Shown here: positions 13,989 to 26,398 of the stretch, piece after piece
Numbering within the stretch: position 1 is the first letter of the stretch
How the letters are laid out: each line of letters opens with the position of its first letter
Origin: Muscardinus avellanarius
Lineage: Eukaryota > Chordata > Mammalia > Rodentia > Gliridae
DNA length: 64,000 bases
Assembly (NCBI GenBank): GCA_963383645.1
Contig: OY726563.1
Location: 39,794,831 to 39,858,830, forward strand
Direction: 5' to 3'
The notes under the pieces: generated by a model
Told to the model about the DNA's origin: nothing
The model's database searches: none
Seen by the model: only the letters and a program-made list of their open reading frames with translations
Made by a program: the position numbers and the translations under genes

Positions 13989-14710
13989 GGCATATTTTTA
14001 AGTAATAAAAATTAAGTTATCCAGTAGAATAGAGGTAACCAACAGGCCGGAGGAGGAAAGATGGGGAGTTGTCACTGAATGAGTACAGAGCTTCTGTTTG
14101 GAATGAGGAAAAAGTTACAGAAGTAGACAGTGAGGGCAGTTAGACCACACTGTGAATGGCCTTAATGCCCCTAAACTGTGTATTCAAGACGGTTCAATAG
14201 CAGATTATATATACTTTACCACGATTTTAAAAGTGAATAATGTGCTATACTAAAAGCCACTGAATTGTACACTTTAAATAGGTGACTTGTACAGTCTGTG
14301 ATTTATTATAATTGTATGAATAACTTCCTAGGCTCAGGCTTGCCTGGCAGGTTAGTTCTGGCAGGGCTGGGAGAACCTCAGGCCAGCCTGGGAAGATTGG
14401 CTATTTGGACTGTGATTCCAAGCATCACTGAGGCCTGAGTCCACCATAGGTGCCTGGTGAAGGTATGGGAAAGCAACAAACTCCCAGGGCAGCTACCAGG
14501 TGATGGTGTCTCTTTTGAGGAACAGCTAAGATCCTTCTTCTGACATTGTCATTCGGCATGGGGCTAACTAGGACTGTCTCATGAATGTGTTCCCCCAGCA
14601 ATATAAGTCCTAGGGCACCAAGAGGGCCTCTGTGAACAAAGCCATCTAAATCTGCATTAACATAGTAGCCATTAGCCACACATGGCTACTAGACTTTAAA
14701 ATGTAGCTAG

Positions 14711-14930
14711 TTAGCCAGATGTGGTGGCCCACACCTGTAATCCTAGTACTTGTGAGGCTGAGACAGGAGGACAGAAGGTTCAAGGGCAGCCTCAGCTACT
14801 TAGTGAGGCCTTTGCAACTTAGTGAGACCCTATTTCCAAATAAAGAATAAAAGAAATGGGGTATAGCATATATAGACTAGGGGTATAGCACGGAGGTAGA
14901 ATGCCCCTGGGTTCCATTTCCAGTGCCACA
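14711..14930 (+). mobile_element. Sciuromorph dimeric SINE
   Basis: 'agccagatgtggtggcccac' to 'tccatttccagtgccac'. Confidence 0.87.
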
Positions 14931-15529
14931 AAAATAAAAGAAAAAAGAAATTTTATTATAATTTTTATATTTTATCTATACTGATTTTGCCTTCTGAAAT
15001 GATGTGGCTCACACTACATCTGTAATGCTCATCAAAGGGAATATGATGAAAGATTTAATGGTTGTTGGTTTTAAACTAAAGATTGTGCCATTCTTTCCAT
15101 AAGAAAGACCACTGTGAGTTAATTCCCACTGATGGCCCCTGGCTATCTATGGCGCCCGCATGGCTCTGATCATCAGACAACCGCAGCAGCAGTCAGGTTT
15201 ATGTATTTCCCAATCAGTGGTCCTTGATTCCTTGGGGCCCCTCAGTAATTTTCATCCCCCTAAAATTAATGCTTCAACTGGTTCATAAGGAAGGGGGAGG
15301 AAACGCAAAGGTGAGTACAAAGTGGAATTTTTCTCAGACTCATAGCTAGGGGCCCAATGGCTGTACCTCCCAAAGAGACACACATCAGCAACCACTGACA
15401 CCCAATGTTGTAATAATTTAAGATTGTGGTCTGAAAGGAAGATCTGAGAAATTTCTCTTTAAAGGTATAATGTTACATACACATATCCAGGCAGGGGTGG
15501 GACTACAAAAAGGATATTAAAGCAGTCAC

Positions 15530-15659
15530 AACACCAGTCACGGCTCCCATGGTAAAAGAGCCACTGAATATACCTAGAAAAATGCCAACTGATTTAAAAA
15601 AGGCAGCAGCATCAAAGGCGTGAGTGTTCAGCCCCGCTGGCTGGTAGGCGACAATAGAC
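15530..15659 (-). CDS. SLC9A7: SLC9A7 (NHE7) exon 7
   Basis: A 130-bp exon with acceptor ctctag|gtctat. It encodes [20 protein letters not shown], then [24 protein letters not shown] placed the donor at gtt|gtgact, because this gives phase 0 and a joined product of the same length as the human protein I remember. An alternative donor three bases away (ggt|gttgtg) would shorten the product by one residue. The lower boundary is therefore uncertain by 3 bp. Confidence 0.92.
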
Positions 15660-15714
15660 CTAGAGTTTAAGAGAGAGAAAGAGTTTTAAAAGACTGTACT
15701 GGCTTATACCATGG

Positions 15715-16554
15715 TATAATAGTCCTGCCTCATCCATAGTTTACTTTCCACAGTTAATCTGATTAATCTAATTTTTTCAGTTAATCTGAGGTCAACCACA
15801 GTCTAAAAATATCAGGTGGAAAATTCTAGAAATAAACAATTCATAATTTTAAATCACGTGCTCTTCTGCGTAGCATGATGAAATCTCACACTGTCCCGCT
15901 CCATCCTGTCCAGAACCTGAGCCATTTATTTGCCCAGTGTATCCACCCTGTATATGCTACTTGCCCAATGACCACTTAGTATCCATCCAGATTATCACTT
16001 TTTTGTTCAGGCAACCCAAGGAGCAAGAATAGAGATTTCGGTAATTCAGATATGACAAAGAGAAGCCACAAAGTGCTTCCTTTAAGTAGAAAGGTATTTT
16101 GAGAAAGAAAGAGACAGAAAGAGACCTCACATTTACATAAATTTTACTGCAGTATATTTTTATAGCTGTTCTGTTTTATTATTAGTTCTTATTCATCTCT
16201 TACTCTGGCTAGTTTATAAGTTAAACTTTATCATAGATATGAAAGTACAGAAAAGAGTACACACAAGGTTTGGTACTTTCCATAGTTTTAAGTATCCACT
16301 GGGTATCTTTTTTTTTTTTTTTGGTGGTACTGGGGTTCCTGGAAACCCTTCTACCTCCAGGCTGCACTCGCAGACCTATTTTTATATTTTTATTTGGAAA
16401 CAGGGGTCTCTTAAGTCAGTGCAGCTGGCTTCGAACCTACGCGATCTTCCTGTCTCTGCTTCCCAAGCGTGGGGATTACAAGTGCATGCCACCACGCCCG
16501 GCTCCATTGGGTATCTTGAAGCATATTACCCAAGAATAAGGAGGGACTACTATA
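15715..16554. mobile_element. Tigger-type DNA transposon fragment, split by a SINE
   Basis: The left end 'tataatagtcctgcctcatc' and the complement of the right end 'aggagggactactata' form terminal inverted repeats. The interior has 'tccactgggtatctt' duplicated around a SINE at 16309-16502 as its target site. Confidence 0.7.
16309..16502 (-). mobile_element. Sciuromorph SINE, 'gcttccaggaacccc' subfamily
   Basis: 'actggggttcctggaaaccc' to 'gccaccacgcccggct'. The target site 'ca(c/t)tgggtatctt' is duplicated at 16300 and 16503. Confidence 0.88.
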
Positions 16555-16785
16555 ACTGAGAGTATCAACAAAGGTTCTTTAATAGAATCTGCAGCCACGA
16601 TGTTCAGCTGGTGTCAGTGTTCTGATTGCTGCTGAGTGGATCAAGCATAACAAATTTACAAAGCTGATAAATCTCCCATGGAAAAATGTCCAATTCAATA
16701 TTTAATACTTTTAAGACAAGACCCTAGATTTGGCCTAAAGCATGCAGGAAACCATAGTCTCCCCCAGCAGGAACTTTGCTACTTA

Positions 16786-17058
<273 letters not shown>

Positions 17059-17351
17059 TTAATCTCCATGAGGACCTTTGTGATCTTTGTGTCCAAGGAC
17101 CCTGTACCTAAACACTATGCTTTCCACCAGAATCCCATCACACTTCGACAATATGTGGTACACAACTTTTTTTAAAAATGTCCATTAACATGCTTTAGCT
17201 TTTCTCATGGACTGGAATCTCTTTAAAGGCAGAAACCCTGTGTTCTCAGCACCGAGCACAGGAGAAGAATGTAGTAAAGGTATGTGAAATAAAGGAAGTC
17301 TTCATTAATGGCAAAATATACATAATCACACATTCATTCATTCATTCATTT

Positions 17352-17470
17352 CTGTGCTACTGGGGATTGAACTCAATGGCATTCTATCACTGAGCTACCA
17401 GCCCTGTTTGTTTGTTTACTATATTGGGCATTCTACCTCCAAGCTACACCCCAGCCCTTTCTGTTTATAT

Positions 17471-17505
<35 letters not shown>

Positions 17506-17667
17506 TTATATTGGACATTCTACCACCAAGCTACATTCCTAGGCCTATTTTATTTTTATTTTGAAACAGTGTCTGAGTTGTGATGGGTCGCAAAGTTGCT
17601 GAGTCCATCCTCTAGTGTCAGCCTCCCAAATACTGAGATTATAGGTATGGACTACCATGCCCCACTT
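17352..17667 (-). mobile_element. Nested sciuromorph SINE pieces with (TTTA)n
   Basis: Three ID-like starts ('gggattgaactcaatggcat', 'gggcattctacctccaagct', 'ggacattctaccaccaagct') precede one B1-like half; (TTTA)n at 17466-17507. Confidence 0.75.
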
Positions 17668-17668
17668 T

Positions 17669-17782
17669 TGTTTCTGAGACAGGCTTTTGCTAAGTTACCC
17701 AGGATGGCCTTGAACCTCCCATCCTCATCCCTCAGCCTCCTGAGTAGCTGAGATTACAGATGTGCACCACCAGGACCAGCCA
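17669..17782 (-). mobile_element. 7SL/B1-like monomer
   Basis: 'ctgagacaggcttttgctaa' to 'gattacagatgtgcaccacc' with no ID-like half. Confidence 0.7.
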
Positions 17783-18226
17783 TAATTATATGTCTCATAG
17801 TCACCCCATTTCGTAGTCATGTAGAAATCAGATATTCTGCAAATTACTAGTTCTCAAATTTTTGGCTTCAGGAGTCCTTTACATGGTTAAAAATTATTGT
17901 GGCCTTCAAATAGCCTTAGCTGTATGGGTTATCATTACCATTATTCGTCACATTGAATAAAATAGGGGAAATTTGAATATTTAGTAATTACAAATTAATA
18001 ATAGCACACTATATGTTAACATCCTATTTTTAATAAAATAAGTTAAAAGAGAGCCATTGTTTAACATTTTTGAAAATCTCTTTAAAATTAAGTCTGGATT
18101 AATGGAACACAGATGTTTTTCACATTTGTTTCTGAATCTAAGCAACAGATAATTAACATCACATATTATGCAACCTCTTGAAAACCCCACTGTACTCTTG
18201 TGAGTGATGCGAGTAAAAAAAAAAAC

Positions 18227-18590
18227 AAAGCCTGGTGTGGTGGTACATACTTGTAATCCTAGTACTTGGGCGGTAAAAATAGAAGGATTACAGATTCACA
18301 CCCAGCCTCAGATACTTAGTGAGACCCTGTCTCAAAAATAAAAAAATAGGGTTGAGGTGTAGCTCAGAGGTAGAATGCACCCAGGTTCAAACCCCAATAA
18401 CACAAAAGGGCAAATAAACCTATAATACCAGTAACAGATGCTGAGACAGGAGGATCACAGGTTTGAGGATAGCCTCAGTAATTTAGCAAGACCCTCAGTA
18501 ACTTAGTGAAACCATTTCAAAATAAAAAAATAAAATAAAACTGAGGGTCTATCTCAGAGGTAGAACACCCCTAAGCTCAATCTCCAGTGC
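18227..18590 (+). mobile_element. Two tandem sciuromorph SINEs
   Basis: First 18227-18403, second 18415-18588 with a degenerate left edge. Each ends in a 'ccccaataac' or 'ctccagtgc' terminus. Confidence 0.8.
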
Positions 18591-19149
18591 AAAAAAAACT
18601 ACAAACAATGTATTAATGTTATTAAATCAGTTTTGACCTGAAGAACCCCCAGCCCAAACTGATAATCACTGCACCAGAGCAGAGTTTCTCAGCCTCGGCT
18701 CTGTAGACTTTGAGAGCCAGATGATCCTTTGTTGTGGGGGGTGGCCCATACATCCTAGCATGGTTAGCGGTCTCCCTGGCCCCTGCTCACCAGATGCCAG
18801 TGGCAATGTCCCCTCAATTATAATATCCAAAATGCCTCTAGCCCCAGCCAAATATCCCCAGGTAGGCAATATCGCTGCTGGTTAGGAGCCACTGACCTAG
18901 ATGTATACGTGCAGAAGTGTTCTCTCTCAACACTCACTCCCAAAAACCGTTTCCCTTATTGGTTTCTACTCTGAGGTTTGTAGAAGCTAAAAACACATCC
19001 CAGCTCCCCCTACAGAGTCTCACTTCCTCCCGTGTGGAAGCGGCTTGCTTCCGTGGGGCAAATGACATGCAACTGAAACCCAAAGTTAGTGTGGCAGAAA
19101 AAAACAAGGACCACTCTGAATCTCATTATGATGTAGAATTACAAAGCAC

Positions 19150-19150
19150 C

Positions 19151-19193
<43 letters not shown>

Positions 19194-19206
19194 ATAGTAA
19201 TAGTAA
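19150..19206. repeat. (AGT)n microsatellite
   Basis: About 16 AGT triplets, then (AAT AGT)n. It yields a spurious poly-Ser/Asn frame. Confidence 0.95.
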
Positions 19207-20480
19207 TGAAAAGACTGAATCCCTGACTGCCTGATTGGAACAGGAGCCAAGGCACCAACCCATGACTGGTACCCAAGGTCATTGTCAATGTAAGCTGGTA
19301 TCAGCCAGGGTTTTCTGTTATTTGTAGCTGAAAGTACTACTGATACAATCAGAAAACCAAAGCAAACAGATGCTTAGTGAGTTATTACAATCAGTCAGTC
19401 CTGTCATCCACACTCAGCCTCCCCACATGTCCCATTCCAATCTCAAAGCCCTTCCTTCACTCAAAAGGAACCACTGCCTGAATTTTATATTAACCATTTC
19501 CTTGCCTCTCCTTATAGTTTAATCATACAAGTGTGTATGATTAAACGTCTGACACTATCATTCAGTCTTCTCTACTTTAAAGAAAATGGACCCTTTCACA
19601 TCTTTTTCACTTTGTTTGGCTCCTCCTCCACTTCCTTTTGTCTGCTGTCTTCTCACAACCCCCTATTATTTTTTCTGTTATTTAAAAAATCTTTTTTTTT
19701 AATGCTCCCCACCAGAGCCCTCTCTTGTACCTGCTTATCTGCTGAGGGTTCATGGTAAACAATGATAGAAAGTGACTGCACTCCCTGCCTCTGAGAGCCT
19801 TCTCTTGATAACAGTGTCACAGGGAAGATCGTGATCTTAGATCTGAGCCATGGTGTCATAGTATAAGCTCAGTGGCAACACCAAATGATTTATGCAAAAA
19901 GTCTGCTTTATTAACCCCAAATGCTTGAGGTTCCATCCTACACATGTGGGCTTTGATCACTTAGACCCACTGCTGAAGGTCCTGGGTCCTGCCAAGCTAG
20001 ACTACAGACAAGTATACAGTTCCTACCTTTGAGTGGGTAGGCCAACATTGCCTGCCAGATGGCATCTGATCCTGCCAGCTGTGAGTTCCCTGAATCCCTG
20101 GGGACAGTCACTAGAGAGAACAAGTCTTACGCAGCCTTGGTCATTAAATTTGAGAAGGTGGGTCCTAAAGAGCTTATGGACAGAGTCATTAACAAAGGGG
20201 AGTGTAACAAAAGGACTCTGAATACTGCTTTAAAAAATGTTGGAGGCTCCCCACATTGAACAACACACAGACCCCTCTTTTTATCCACTTTGAGACACAA
20301 AGTGCTGGAAATACCCCTACCTGGGACTATTCCCTGTCCAGGCCTTCCTGTAGGATTATATTTTAACTAGGTTTTCCTTGGATAGACTGCAGGGTTTGTT
20401 GGCTGGGCCTTCTGTGAGGTCAGAAGATGATTGACAGGAAGGCCAGGCTCTGGCCTGGAGCAGCCGCCCTGCCACTCCCT

Positions 20481-20498
20481 TCCACTAGGTGGTGCTGG
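20481..20498 (+). promoter_or_regulatory. CTCF-like motif
   Basis: TCCACTAGGTGGTGCTGG matches the CTCF core with one change. It lies just 3' of the RASL12 retrocopy, perhaps in its former 3' UTR. Confidence 0.4.
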
Positions 20499-20754
20499 GG
20501 CCCAGGGCTGTCACTCCTGAAGGCTGTCCTCAGCTTTCACATGAACAGGGAGCTGTTCATTCAGAGCTGTCTGCTAGGACCAGAGATGCCAGGTGGGGGT
20601 CATAGCAGTGGGATAGACATTGGTTTTTTCCTGCTTGGGGCTGACCCCAGGTCTCTGGGCTGTGGCAGAGGCTGCTTCCCACTGGTATCATGGAAGCAAA
20701 GGTTACCACGAAGACTAATACCTGAAGGGAACAGGAGCAGCATCCCTACCTGTC

Positions 20755-21545
20755 CCTTAGGCTGAAATGAATGTAAGGACACTGCCGGGTGCTGGAGGCA
20801 GGATCAGCTGTCTCCCCGAGGGAAAGGCTGGCAGTGGCAAGTTGCCCCTGCCCTGCAACCCTGCTCAGTGGCTGAGCCCGGGCTTCCCGAAAAGAGGCAT
20901 TCAGAAGATCTTGAAGCCTTTCAGGAGGGTCAGCGTGAGCACTTTGCACTTGCTCTGGGCATGGGATGACTTCATAGTAACCAGCTTGGCCTGGGCCACA
21001 GTGAGCATCTCCTTCAGGCTGACAGTGGAGAGAGTGTTGAAGATGCAGAGATGAACAGGGCTCAGGCCAGGGGCTACTTCTCCAGCTCCTGCCGCGCCTC
21101 CTGCTCTGCCTCATAGAAGACATGCTGCACATGCTCAAAGTCCAGCTTTTTGTCCAACAGCAGGACAAGGCAGATGTGCTGCATCTCTTTGGCGTGCAAA
21201 GCAAGCAGCTCTAGGTAGCTGCTGCTGCCCTTCGAAGCTTTGGTGGCTGTCGACACTGTACACCACGAGGAAGGCATGGGCCCAGTTCAGGTAGCACTTA
21301 TGGTTCCTGGGGGTGTCCAGGTATGCAGTGTCCCTGACCCTCAGGTGGACAGTCTGACGGTCTGCAGTGTCCTCGGAGCTGTAGGTGTCCTCCAAGTTGG
21401 GGTCATATTCACTGATAAACCTCTTGGTCAGAAACTTCACAGTCAGGGCAGACTTGCCGGCCCTGGAGTACCCCCAGAATGGCCACTGTGAGGGAGGGGC
21501 TGCCCAGCATCACTCCGACTCCCTTTAAGGAGCCCGGTGGGGTGT
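20755..21545 (-). pseudogene. RASL12: RASL12 processed pseudogene
   Basis: An intronless, decayed copy of RASL12 (a small Ras-like GTPase) within SLC9A7 intron 5, in the same orientation. Read on the minus strand in pieces, it shows 'KSALTVKFLTKRFISEYDPN' near 21450, then 'LEDTYSSEDTADRQTVHLRV' and 'YLNWAHAFLVVYSVDS'. It continues with 'SSSYLELLALHAKE' (about 21210), 'LDFEHVQHVF' (21140) and 'LKEMLTVAQAKLVTMKS' up to a stop at 20901-20903 after GFKIF. Frames shift at the P-loop, after VDSHQSF and elsewhere. About 30 residues are missing between the GNKLD-type and LDFEHV segments, and about 20 more after ELEK. The start and the poly(A) end are not clear; sequence below 20901 is probably 3' UTR. 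Confidence 0.88.
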
Positions 21546-22757
21546 ACTCATCCTGCTCCCTGCTGCTCCGCTGCCCCCCCCCACTGTGCCCCACCTCAAG
21601 AACTGGATATGGCACTCCTGAAGCACCCCTCCAGATCTCCACAATGCCCTATTATTAAAATCACTCATTTCAGAATTTTCCAACCCTGATACATGGAGTT
21701 ATTTCATAACTTCTTACATTTTCTTAATTTGTTTTAGCTTCTTTTGGAGTATGAGTAAAGTTTCATCCTTTGGGAGCCTTATTTTTCTGATATGACTTCA
21801 TTATCTGTAGTTTCACTATTTGGAGGGATAGCTTCATTTTTTCTTATATATTTATACAAAGTTCAACCTCAATCCATTTCTATTGCTCACATTTAAAAGA
21901 AGTGGATATGGGATAGAACTGGGCCCCAAAGGGCTTTCTTAGTTTTGTGGCTCTAGGGCTTTCTCTGTTAGTTTTACCTAGAACTATAAAAATGGCCACC
22001 TCCCCAATACTTTCTGAGATGCACTGTTTCTGGCCTCTTTAGTATCTTCTACCTCTAATAATCTGTCCATAGGGTTCCTGGTTCTAGCAGTTCCTCTCTA
22101 AGGGGTAATTCTGTCCTTCCAGAGAGATCTTGGCTTGATATTTCTGAGAACCCTTGATGGACCACGATTATTCCCTGGCCTCTAACTTCCTCCAGTGTCC
22201 TTGCTCTCATCTACAAATCTGAGCCCAGAAAGCTGCTCCAAGTTTAATCGGATTGTACTGGCCCACAAAGGTTTGTAGTGCCAGGGGGATTCCTCCTTCA
22301 TAATGTAAATACTGGGGGGAAATCGTGGGTTCCCTGACAATCAATGATCAACAGCTCCCATTCCCCCTGCCAGACTGCTATTCCTGTGCCCTAGTATAAC
22401 TACTGCTGGTAGGACAGCTAGTTTAATCTCTGGGTTTTTTCTTTTACTGTCCTGCTTTCTGCATTTTTGTTAGAGATTTCAAAATGACATTGTTTTCAAA
22501 ATGTCCTCTTTTTCAGAAAGTTTAATTCATTCACTGAGAATAGGCAAAAAAATACTGGGTGTAAAAAATGATATATCGTGGCATAACTAGACATCAATAG
22601 GATGCTTGCTCATTAGCTATAGTTCTTAAATGACATGTCATTTCCCTAACACATATGTTAAGACGGGGCACAAAGTCAACCCCTCTCCTTCACCCTGGCA
22701 TATAATTTAGTATGTTGCACAAGAAAAATACTTAGAAATGAGGCTTTTTGTACGTGT

Positions 22758-22943
22758 AATGCTGGGGATTAAACCCAGAGCTACAACCCCAGGCCTATTT
22801 TTTTATTTTTTTATTCGGAAATAGGGTCTCATTACATTGCTAGGAGTCTTGCTAAATTGCTGAAGCTGGCCATGAACCCGTGATCCTTCTGTCTCAGCCT
22901 CCCAAATACTGGGATTACAAGCATGCACCAGCATGCCTGTCTA
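22758..22943 (-). mobile_element. Sciuromorph dimeric SINE
   Basis: 'atgctggggattaaacccag' to 'caccagcatgcctgtc'. Confidence 0.85.
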
Positions 22944-23017
22944 GAAATGAGGCTTTTAAAAAGTTTTCTGGATTATTATTTGAGCAATATTTATTTTTAT
23001 ATAAAACCTTTATTCTA

Positions 23018-23198
23018 AGCCAGGTGTGGTGGCGCACGTTTGTAATCCCCACGCTTGGGAGGTGGAGACAGGAGGATCGCACTGGTTCAAAGCCAGCCTT
23101 GTTGGCTTAAGAGACCCTGTTTCCAAATAAAAATATAAAATAGGTCTGGGAGTGTAGCCTGGAAGTAGAAGGGCTTCCAGGAACCCCAGTACCACCAA

Positions 23199-23237
<39 letters not shown>

Positions 23238-23238
23238 A
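23018..23238 (+). mobile_element. Sciuromorph SINE, 'gcttccaggaacccc' subfamily, (AAAT)n tail
   Basis: 'agccaggtgtggtggcgcac' to 'cttccaggaaccccagtacc', then ten AAAT units. 'aaacctttattcta' flanks both sides as a target-site duplication (23003 and 23236). Confidence 0.9.
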
Positions 23239-23287
23239 ACCTTTATTCTAGAAGTTTGCCATCACATGACATAAGAATTGTTTTTTA

Positions 23288-23485
23288 GCTGGGCGTGGTG
23301 GCGCACACTTATAATCCAAGCATTAGGCTGAGACAGGAGGATCGCGGTTCAGGGCCAGCCTTAGCTACTTAGTGAGGCTCTTGGCAACTTAGTGAGATCC
23401 TGTTTCAAAATAAAGAATCAAAAATAGGGCTAGGGATGTAGCTCAGAGGTAGAATGCCCCTGGATTCAACCCCCAGTACCACAAA
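23288..23485 (+). mobile_element. Sciuromorph dimeric SINE
   Basis: 'agctgggcgtggtggcgcac' to 'caacccccagtaccac'; flanked by 'aattgttttt'-like repeats. Confidence 0.88.
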
Positions 23486-23534
23486 AATAATTGTTTTTAA
23501 CCCGATTGTTGAAGAAAAAATGATTACTACAACA

Positions 23535-23652
23535 ACAACTACTGAGGCACCATGTACACATTTTACAATCTCATTTAGTACTCACAAAAGCCTGTAAGGA
23601 GGGCAGTACCAGAATCCCCCCAATTTAAGGATGAGAAAACAGGCTCTGCATG
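23535..23652 (+). mobile_element. MIR SINE fragment
   Basis: 'caatctcatttagtactcac' and 'aatttaaggatgagaaaaca' match the MIR 3' half. Confidence 0.65.
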
Positions 23653-24354
23653 ATGGGCTACTCTATGCTGCAATATCAAGATTCCCCAAATCGCAGTGGA
23701 TGAACACAGAGAATTTTCATCGCACATTTGTACCATTATGTCCACCTCCGTCATCTGGAGACTTGGGGACTCATGAGTGATAGGGCTAGTCTCAATAAAC
23801 AAAACCCTGGTTTGGCTGTCCAGGAGACCAGGCTCTGGGACTCGAGCAGGCAGGGTGGGTCCTGGCAGGAAACAGATGGCACCCTCAAGTGGAACAATTT
23901 GAGAAGAGTTTTATAAAGAGGTTATTTATAAAAGCATGGACAGAGTACAGGGAAGCCACAAGGGAGAAGACAGCACTTGAGGCTGGTTGTACCATCCCCA
24001 GCCTGAGGACTCCAGGGGATGGAGTTGTTACCAGAACCTGGAATTGCCTGACAGGAGCTGTAATCTCTGCACAAGGGATACGCTGGCCTGCATGGCCCCT
24101 ACATCTCCATTCTTCTCCCAGTGCCAATCTGCTGGGATAGCAGAATGTGAAGGAACCTTTGACATACTCCAAACAAGTCAGCTTGCTGGGCCTAGGAGGG
24201 GAGAAGGTATATCTGGAAGGACAAACAGAAAACATCCAACATAGCCACCAACTGGCTAGGAGAACTCAGCACACAATAAAGTACAAGATTTGGTGAAGTG
24301 AAGGATTGAACTATGTGATTTCCAAAAACCTTTCCAACCTTTAAATATGGTTCT

Positions 24355-24690
24355 TCTAATTATGTTAAGTGAGATCAGCCAAGCACAGAGAGGTGACATA
24401 TGTTTTCTCTAATATACCCAAGCCAGAGAGTATTAGGAATACCAGAGGGACTCCAGATAATGGAGGGGAAACCTCAGCAAAACTGAAATGGAAGGGTAGG
24501 AGACAAAGAAGGATGAGGTTGATTAATGGAGGAGCTACATTCGATTATGTGTAAAAGTATGAATGTAGCATAGTTAACCTAGACACTCATTGTTGGGAGG
24601 AGAGAAGGGGGAGTGGGAAAGAGAAGACACCAAGCACATTCTGAATGTATGCCATTTTCAATATGATCCACATTAAAAAAAATAAAGAGA
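24355..24690 (+). mobile_element. L1 3' end (second 3'UTR family)
   Basis: It starts at ORF2-end sequence 'gttaagtgagatcagccaag' and ends 'catgatcc'-like text plus 'cacattaaaaaaaataaaga'. Its complement is seen at 48.93-49.28 kb. Confidence 0.75.
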
Positions 24691-24691
24691 T

Positions 24692-24896
24692 AAGCTGGGC
24701 ATGGTGGCGCACGCTTGTAATCCCAGCATTTGGGAGGCTGAGACCTGGCGGATCACGATTTGCGGACAGCCTCAGCTACTTAGTGAGGTCCTCTGCAACT
24801 CAGTGAGACCCGGTTTCAAAATAAAGAATAAAAAATAGGGCAGGGGGTGTAGCTTGGAGGTCAAGTGCCCCTGGGTTCCATCCCCAGACCTGAAAA
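24692..24896 (+). mobile_element. Sciuromorph dimeric SINE
   Basis: 'agctgggcatggtggcgcac' to 'ccatccccagacctg', with A-rich tail. Confidence 0.9.
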
Positions 24897-25164
24897 AAGT
24901 AAAAAAATAAAATAAAATAATAAAGTGATGAATTTCAGTGATCAATTTTCAAGTATTTCACCAACTCTTATTCTGGAATAAATCTACTTGGTTGTGATAT
25001 AAAAATAAATAGGGTTCTTCTAAAATACTATATTTATCAATACTGACAACAACATATAGCTAACTGATTGGCTCATGACAATAAAAGATAGAATGCATAA
25101 TAATAACAATATTTACATAAAATTTTAACTCTTCATTCTCCCTATATCACTTTTTTGGGAGTGT

Positions 25165-25453
25165 GTGTGGAACTAGGGATGGAACCCAGGGGCATTCCAC
25201 CTCCGAGCCACACCCCCAGTCCTATTTTATTTTATTTTTGTGTGTGTGTGGGTGTGGGATGGAACCCAGGGTCATTCGACTTCCAAGCTATACCCCCTGC
25301 CCTATTTTTTATGCTTTATTTTGAAACTGGGTCTCACTAAGTTGCAAAGGGCCTCACTAGTAGTGGAGGCCAGTCAAGAACCACGAACCATAATCCTTCG
25401 GTCTCAGCCTCCCAAATGCTGGGATTACAAGGGTACGCCACCATGCCTGGCCC
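25165..25453 (-). mobile_element. Sciuromorph SINE with doubled ID-like half
   Basis: Two ID-like starts (25168 and 25252) precede one B1-like half ending 'caccatgcctggcc'; probably nested. Confidence 0.82.
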
Positions 25454-25596
25454 TTTTATCACCTTATAAAGCAGATCGGGAGCTTTGCTTCTGAGCAAGG
25501 CTATCTATGTCTGAGAATAAAGAATGTGGGTGTTGACGACCAGAATATGATAGCATGGGGATACCAAAATAGGTAAGTGGTTTCTAAATGAAGGGA

Positions 25597-25980
25597 CTTG
25601 CTATGGTTTAGGGTATAATTTGAGTGTCTCTAAAAGGTTGGATATAAAGTCTTGGTCCCCAGGATAACAGTATTAAAAGATGCTGTGGACCTTTAAGAGG
25701 TGGGGCTAAATGGGAGGTCCTTAGGTCATAGGGGGGTGTGTCCTCCCACAAGACAGGGGACCCAAGTCTTTCAGAGTCTCTAACCTCCTGGCTTGAGATA
25801 AGAGCTGTATGCTCATACATGTGCTCCCAGCACCGTCATCTAGCACTGTCCTCAGAGGTGTAAACTAGTGGAACCACCTGATCTTGGACTTGAGTCTCCA
25901 AATGGTGAACTAAACAAATACTTTTTCTTTATTACCTTAGTTGCCACAGGTATTTTATTGTAGTAATGCAAAGCTAACTT
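25597..25980 (+). mobile_element. MaLR-like LTR, probable
   Basis: 'tgctatggtttagggtataa', 'ctttaagaggtggggctaaa', 'gggaggtccttaggtcatag' and 'ggtgaactaaacaaatactt' follow the layout of MaLR/MST-like LTRs. The exact family is not resolved. Confidence 0.55.
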
Positions 25981-26111
25981 TGGACTCAAAAGACTGCCTC
26001 TCCATTGCAGGACCCTTGAAATCAGAGACAGTAGTGCCAATAGCTGTTTCCAATGAGGCTTGGATTGAGAAATCACAATTAGCTGCTGCAAGAATTGTAA
26101 AAGCAGTAGAA

Positions 26112-26398
26112 GCCAGGCGTAGTGGTACGTGCCGGTAATCTCAGAACTTGAGAGGCTCAAACAGGAAGGATCGCAGGCTTGAGGCCAGCCTCAGCAACTC
26201 AGCAAAACCCTGTTTCAAAATAAAAAAGAGAAGCTGGCTTGATTGTGCACACCTGTGATAGCAATCTGTGGAACACTGATATAGGATTGCAGGTTCCAGT
26301 CTAGCCTTGGCAAATTAGTGAGAATGTTTCGAAGCAAAATAGAGCTGGGTGTATAGCTGAGAGGTAGAATGCTCATAGACTTAAATCCCCAGTAAAAT
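26112..26398 (+). mobile_element. Two overlapping sciuromorph SINE copies
   Basis: Left halves at 26112 and 26235, the second with one ID-like half ending 'aatccccagtaaaatg'. Confidence 0.75.

Noticed and set aside
18917..19234. 105-codon frame with a poly-Ser tract
   Set aside because: The Ser run is an (AGT)n microsatellite and the remainder shows no family features.
20755..21545. An intact RAS-like gene
   Set aside because: Several frameshifts and two internal deletions break the GTPase fold, and there are no introns.
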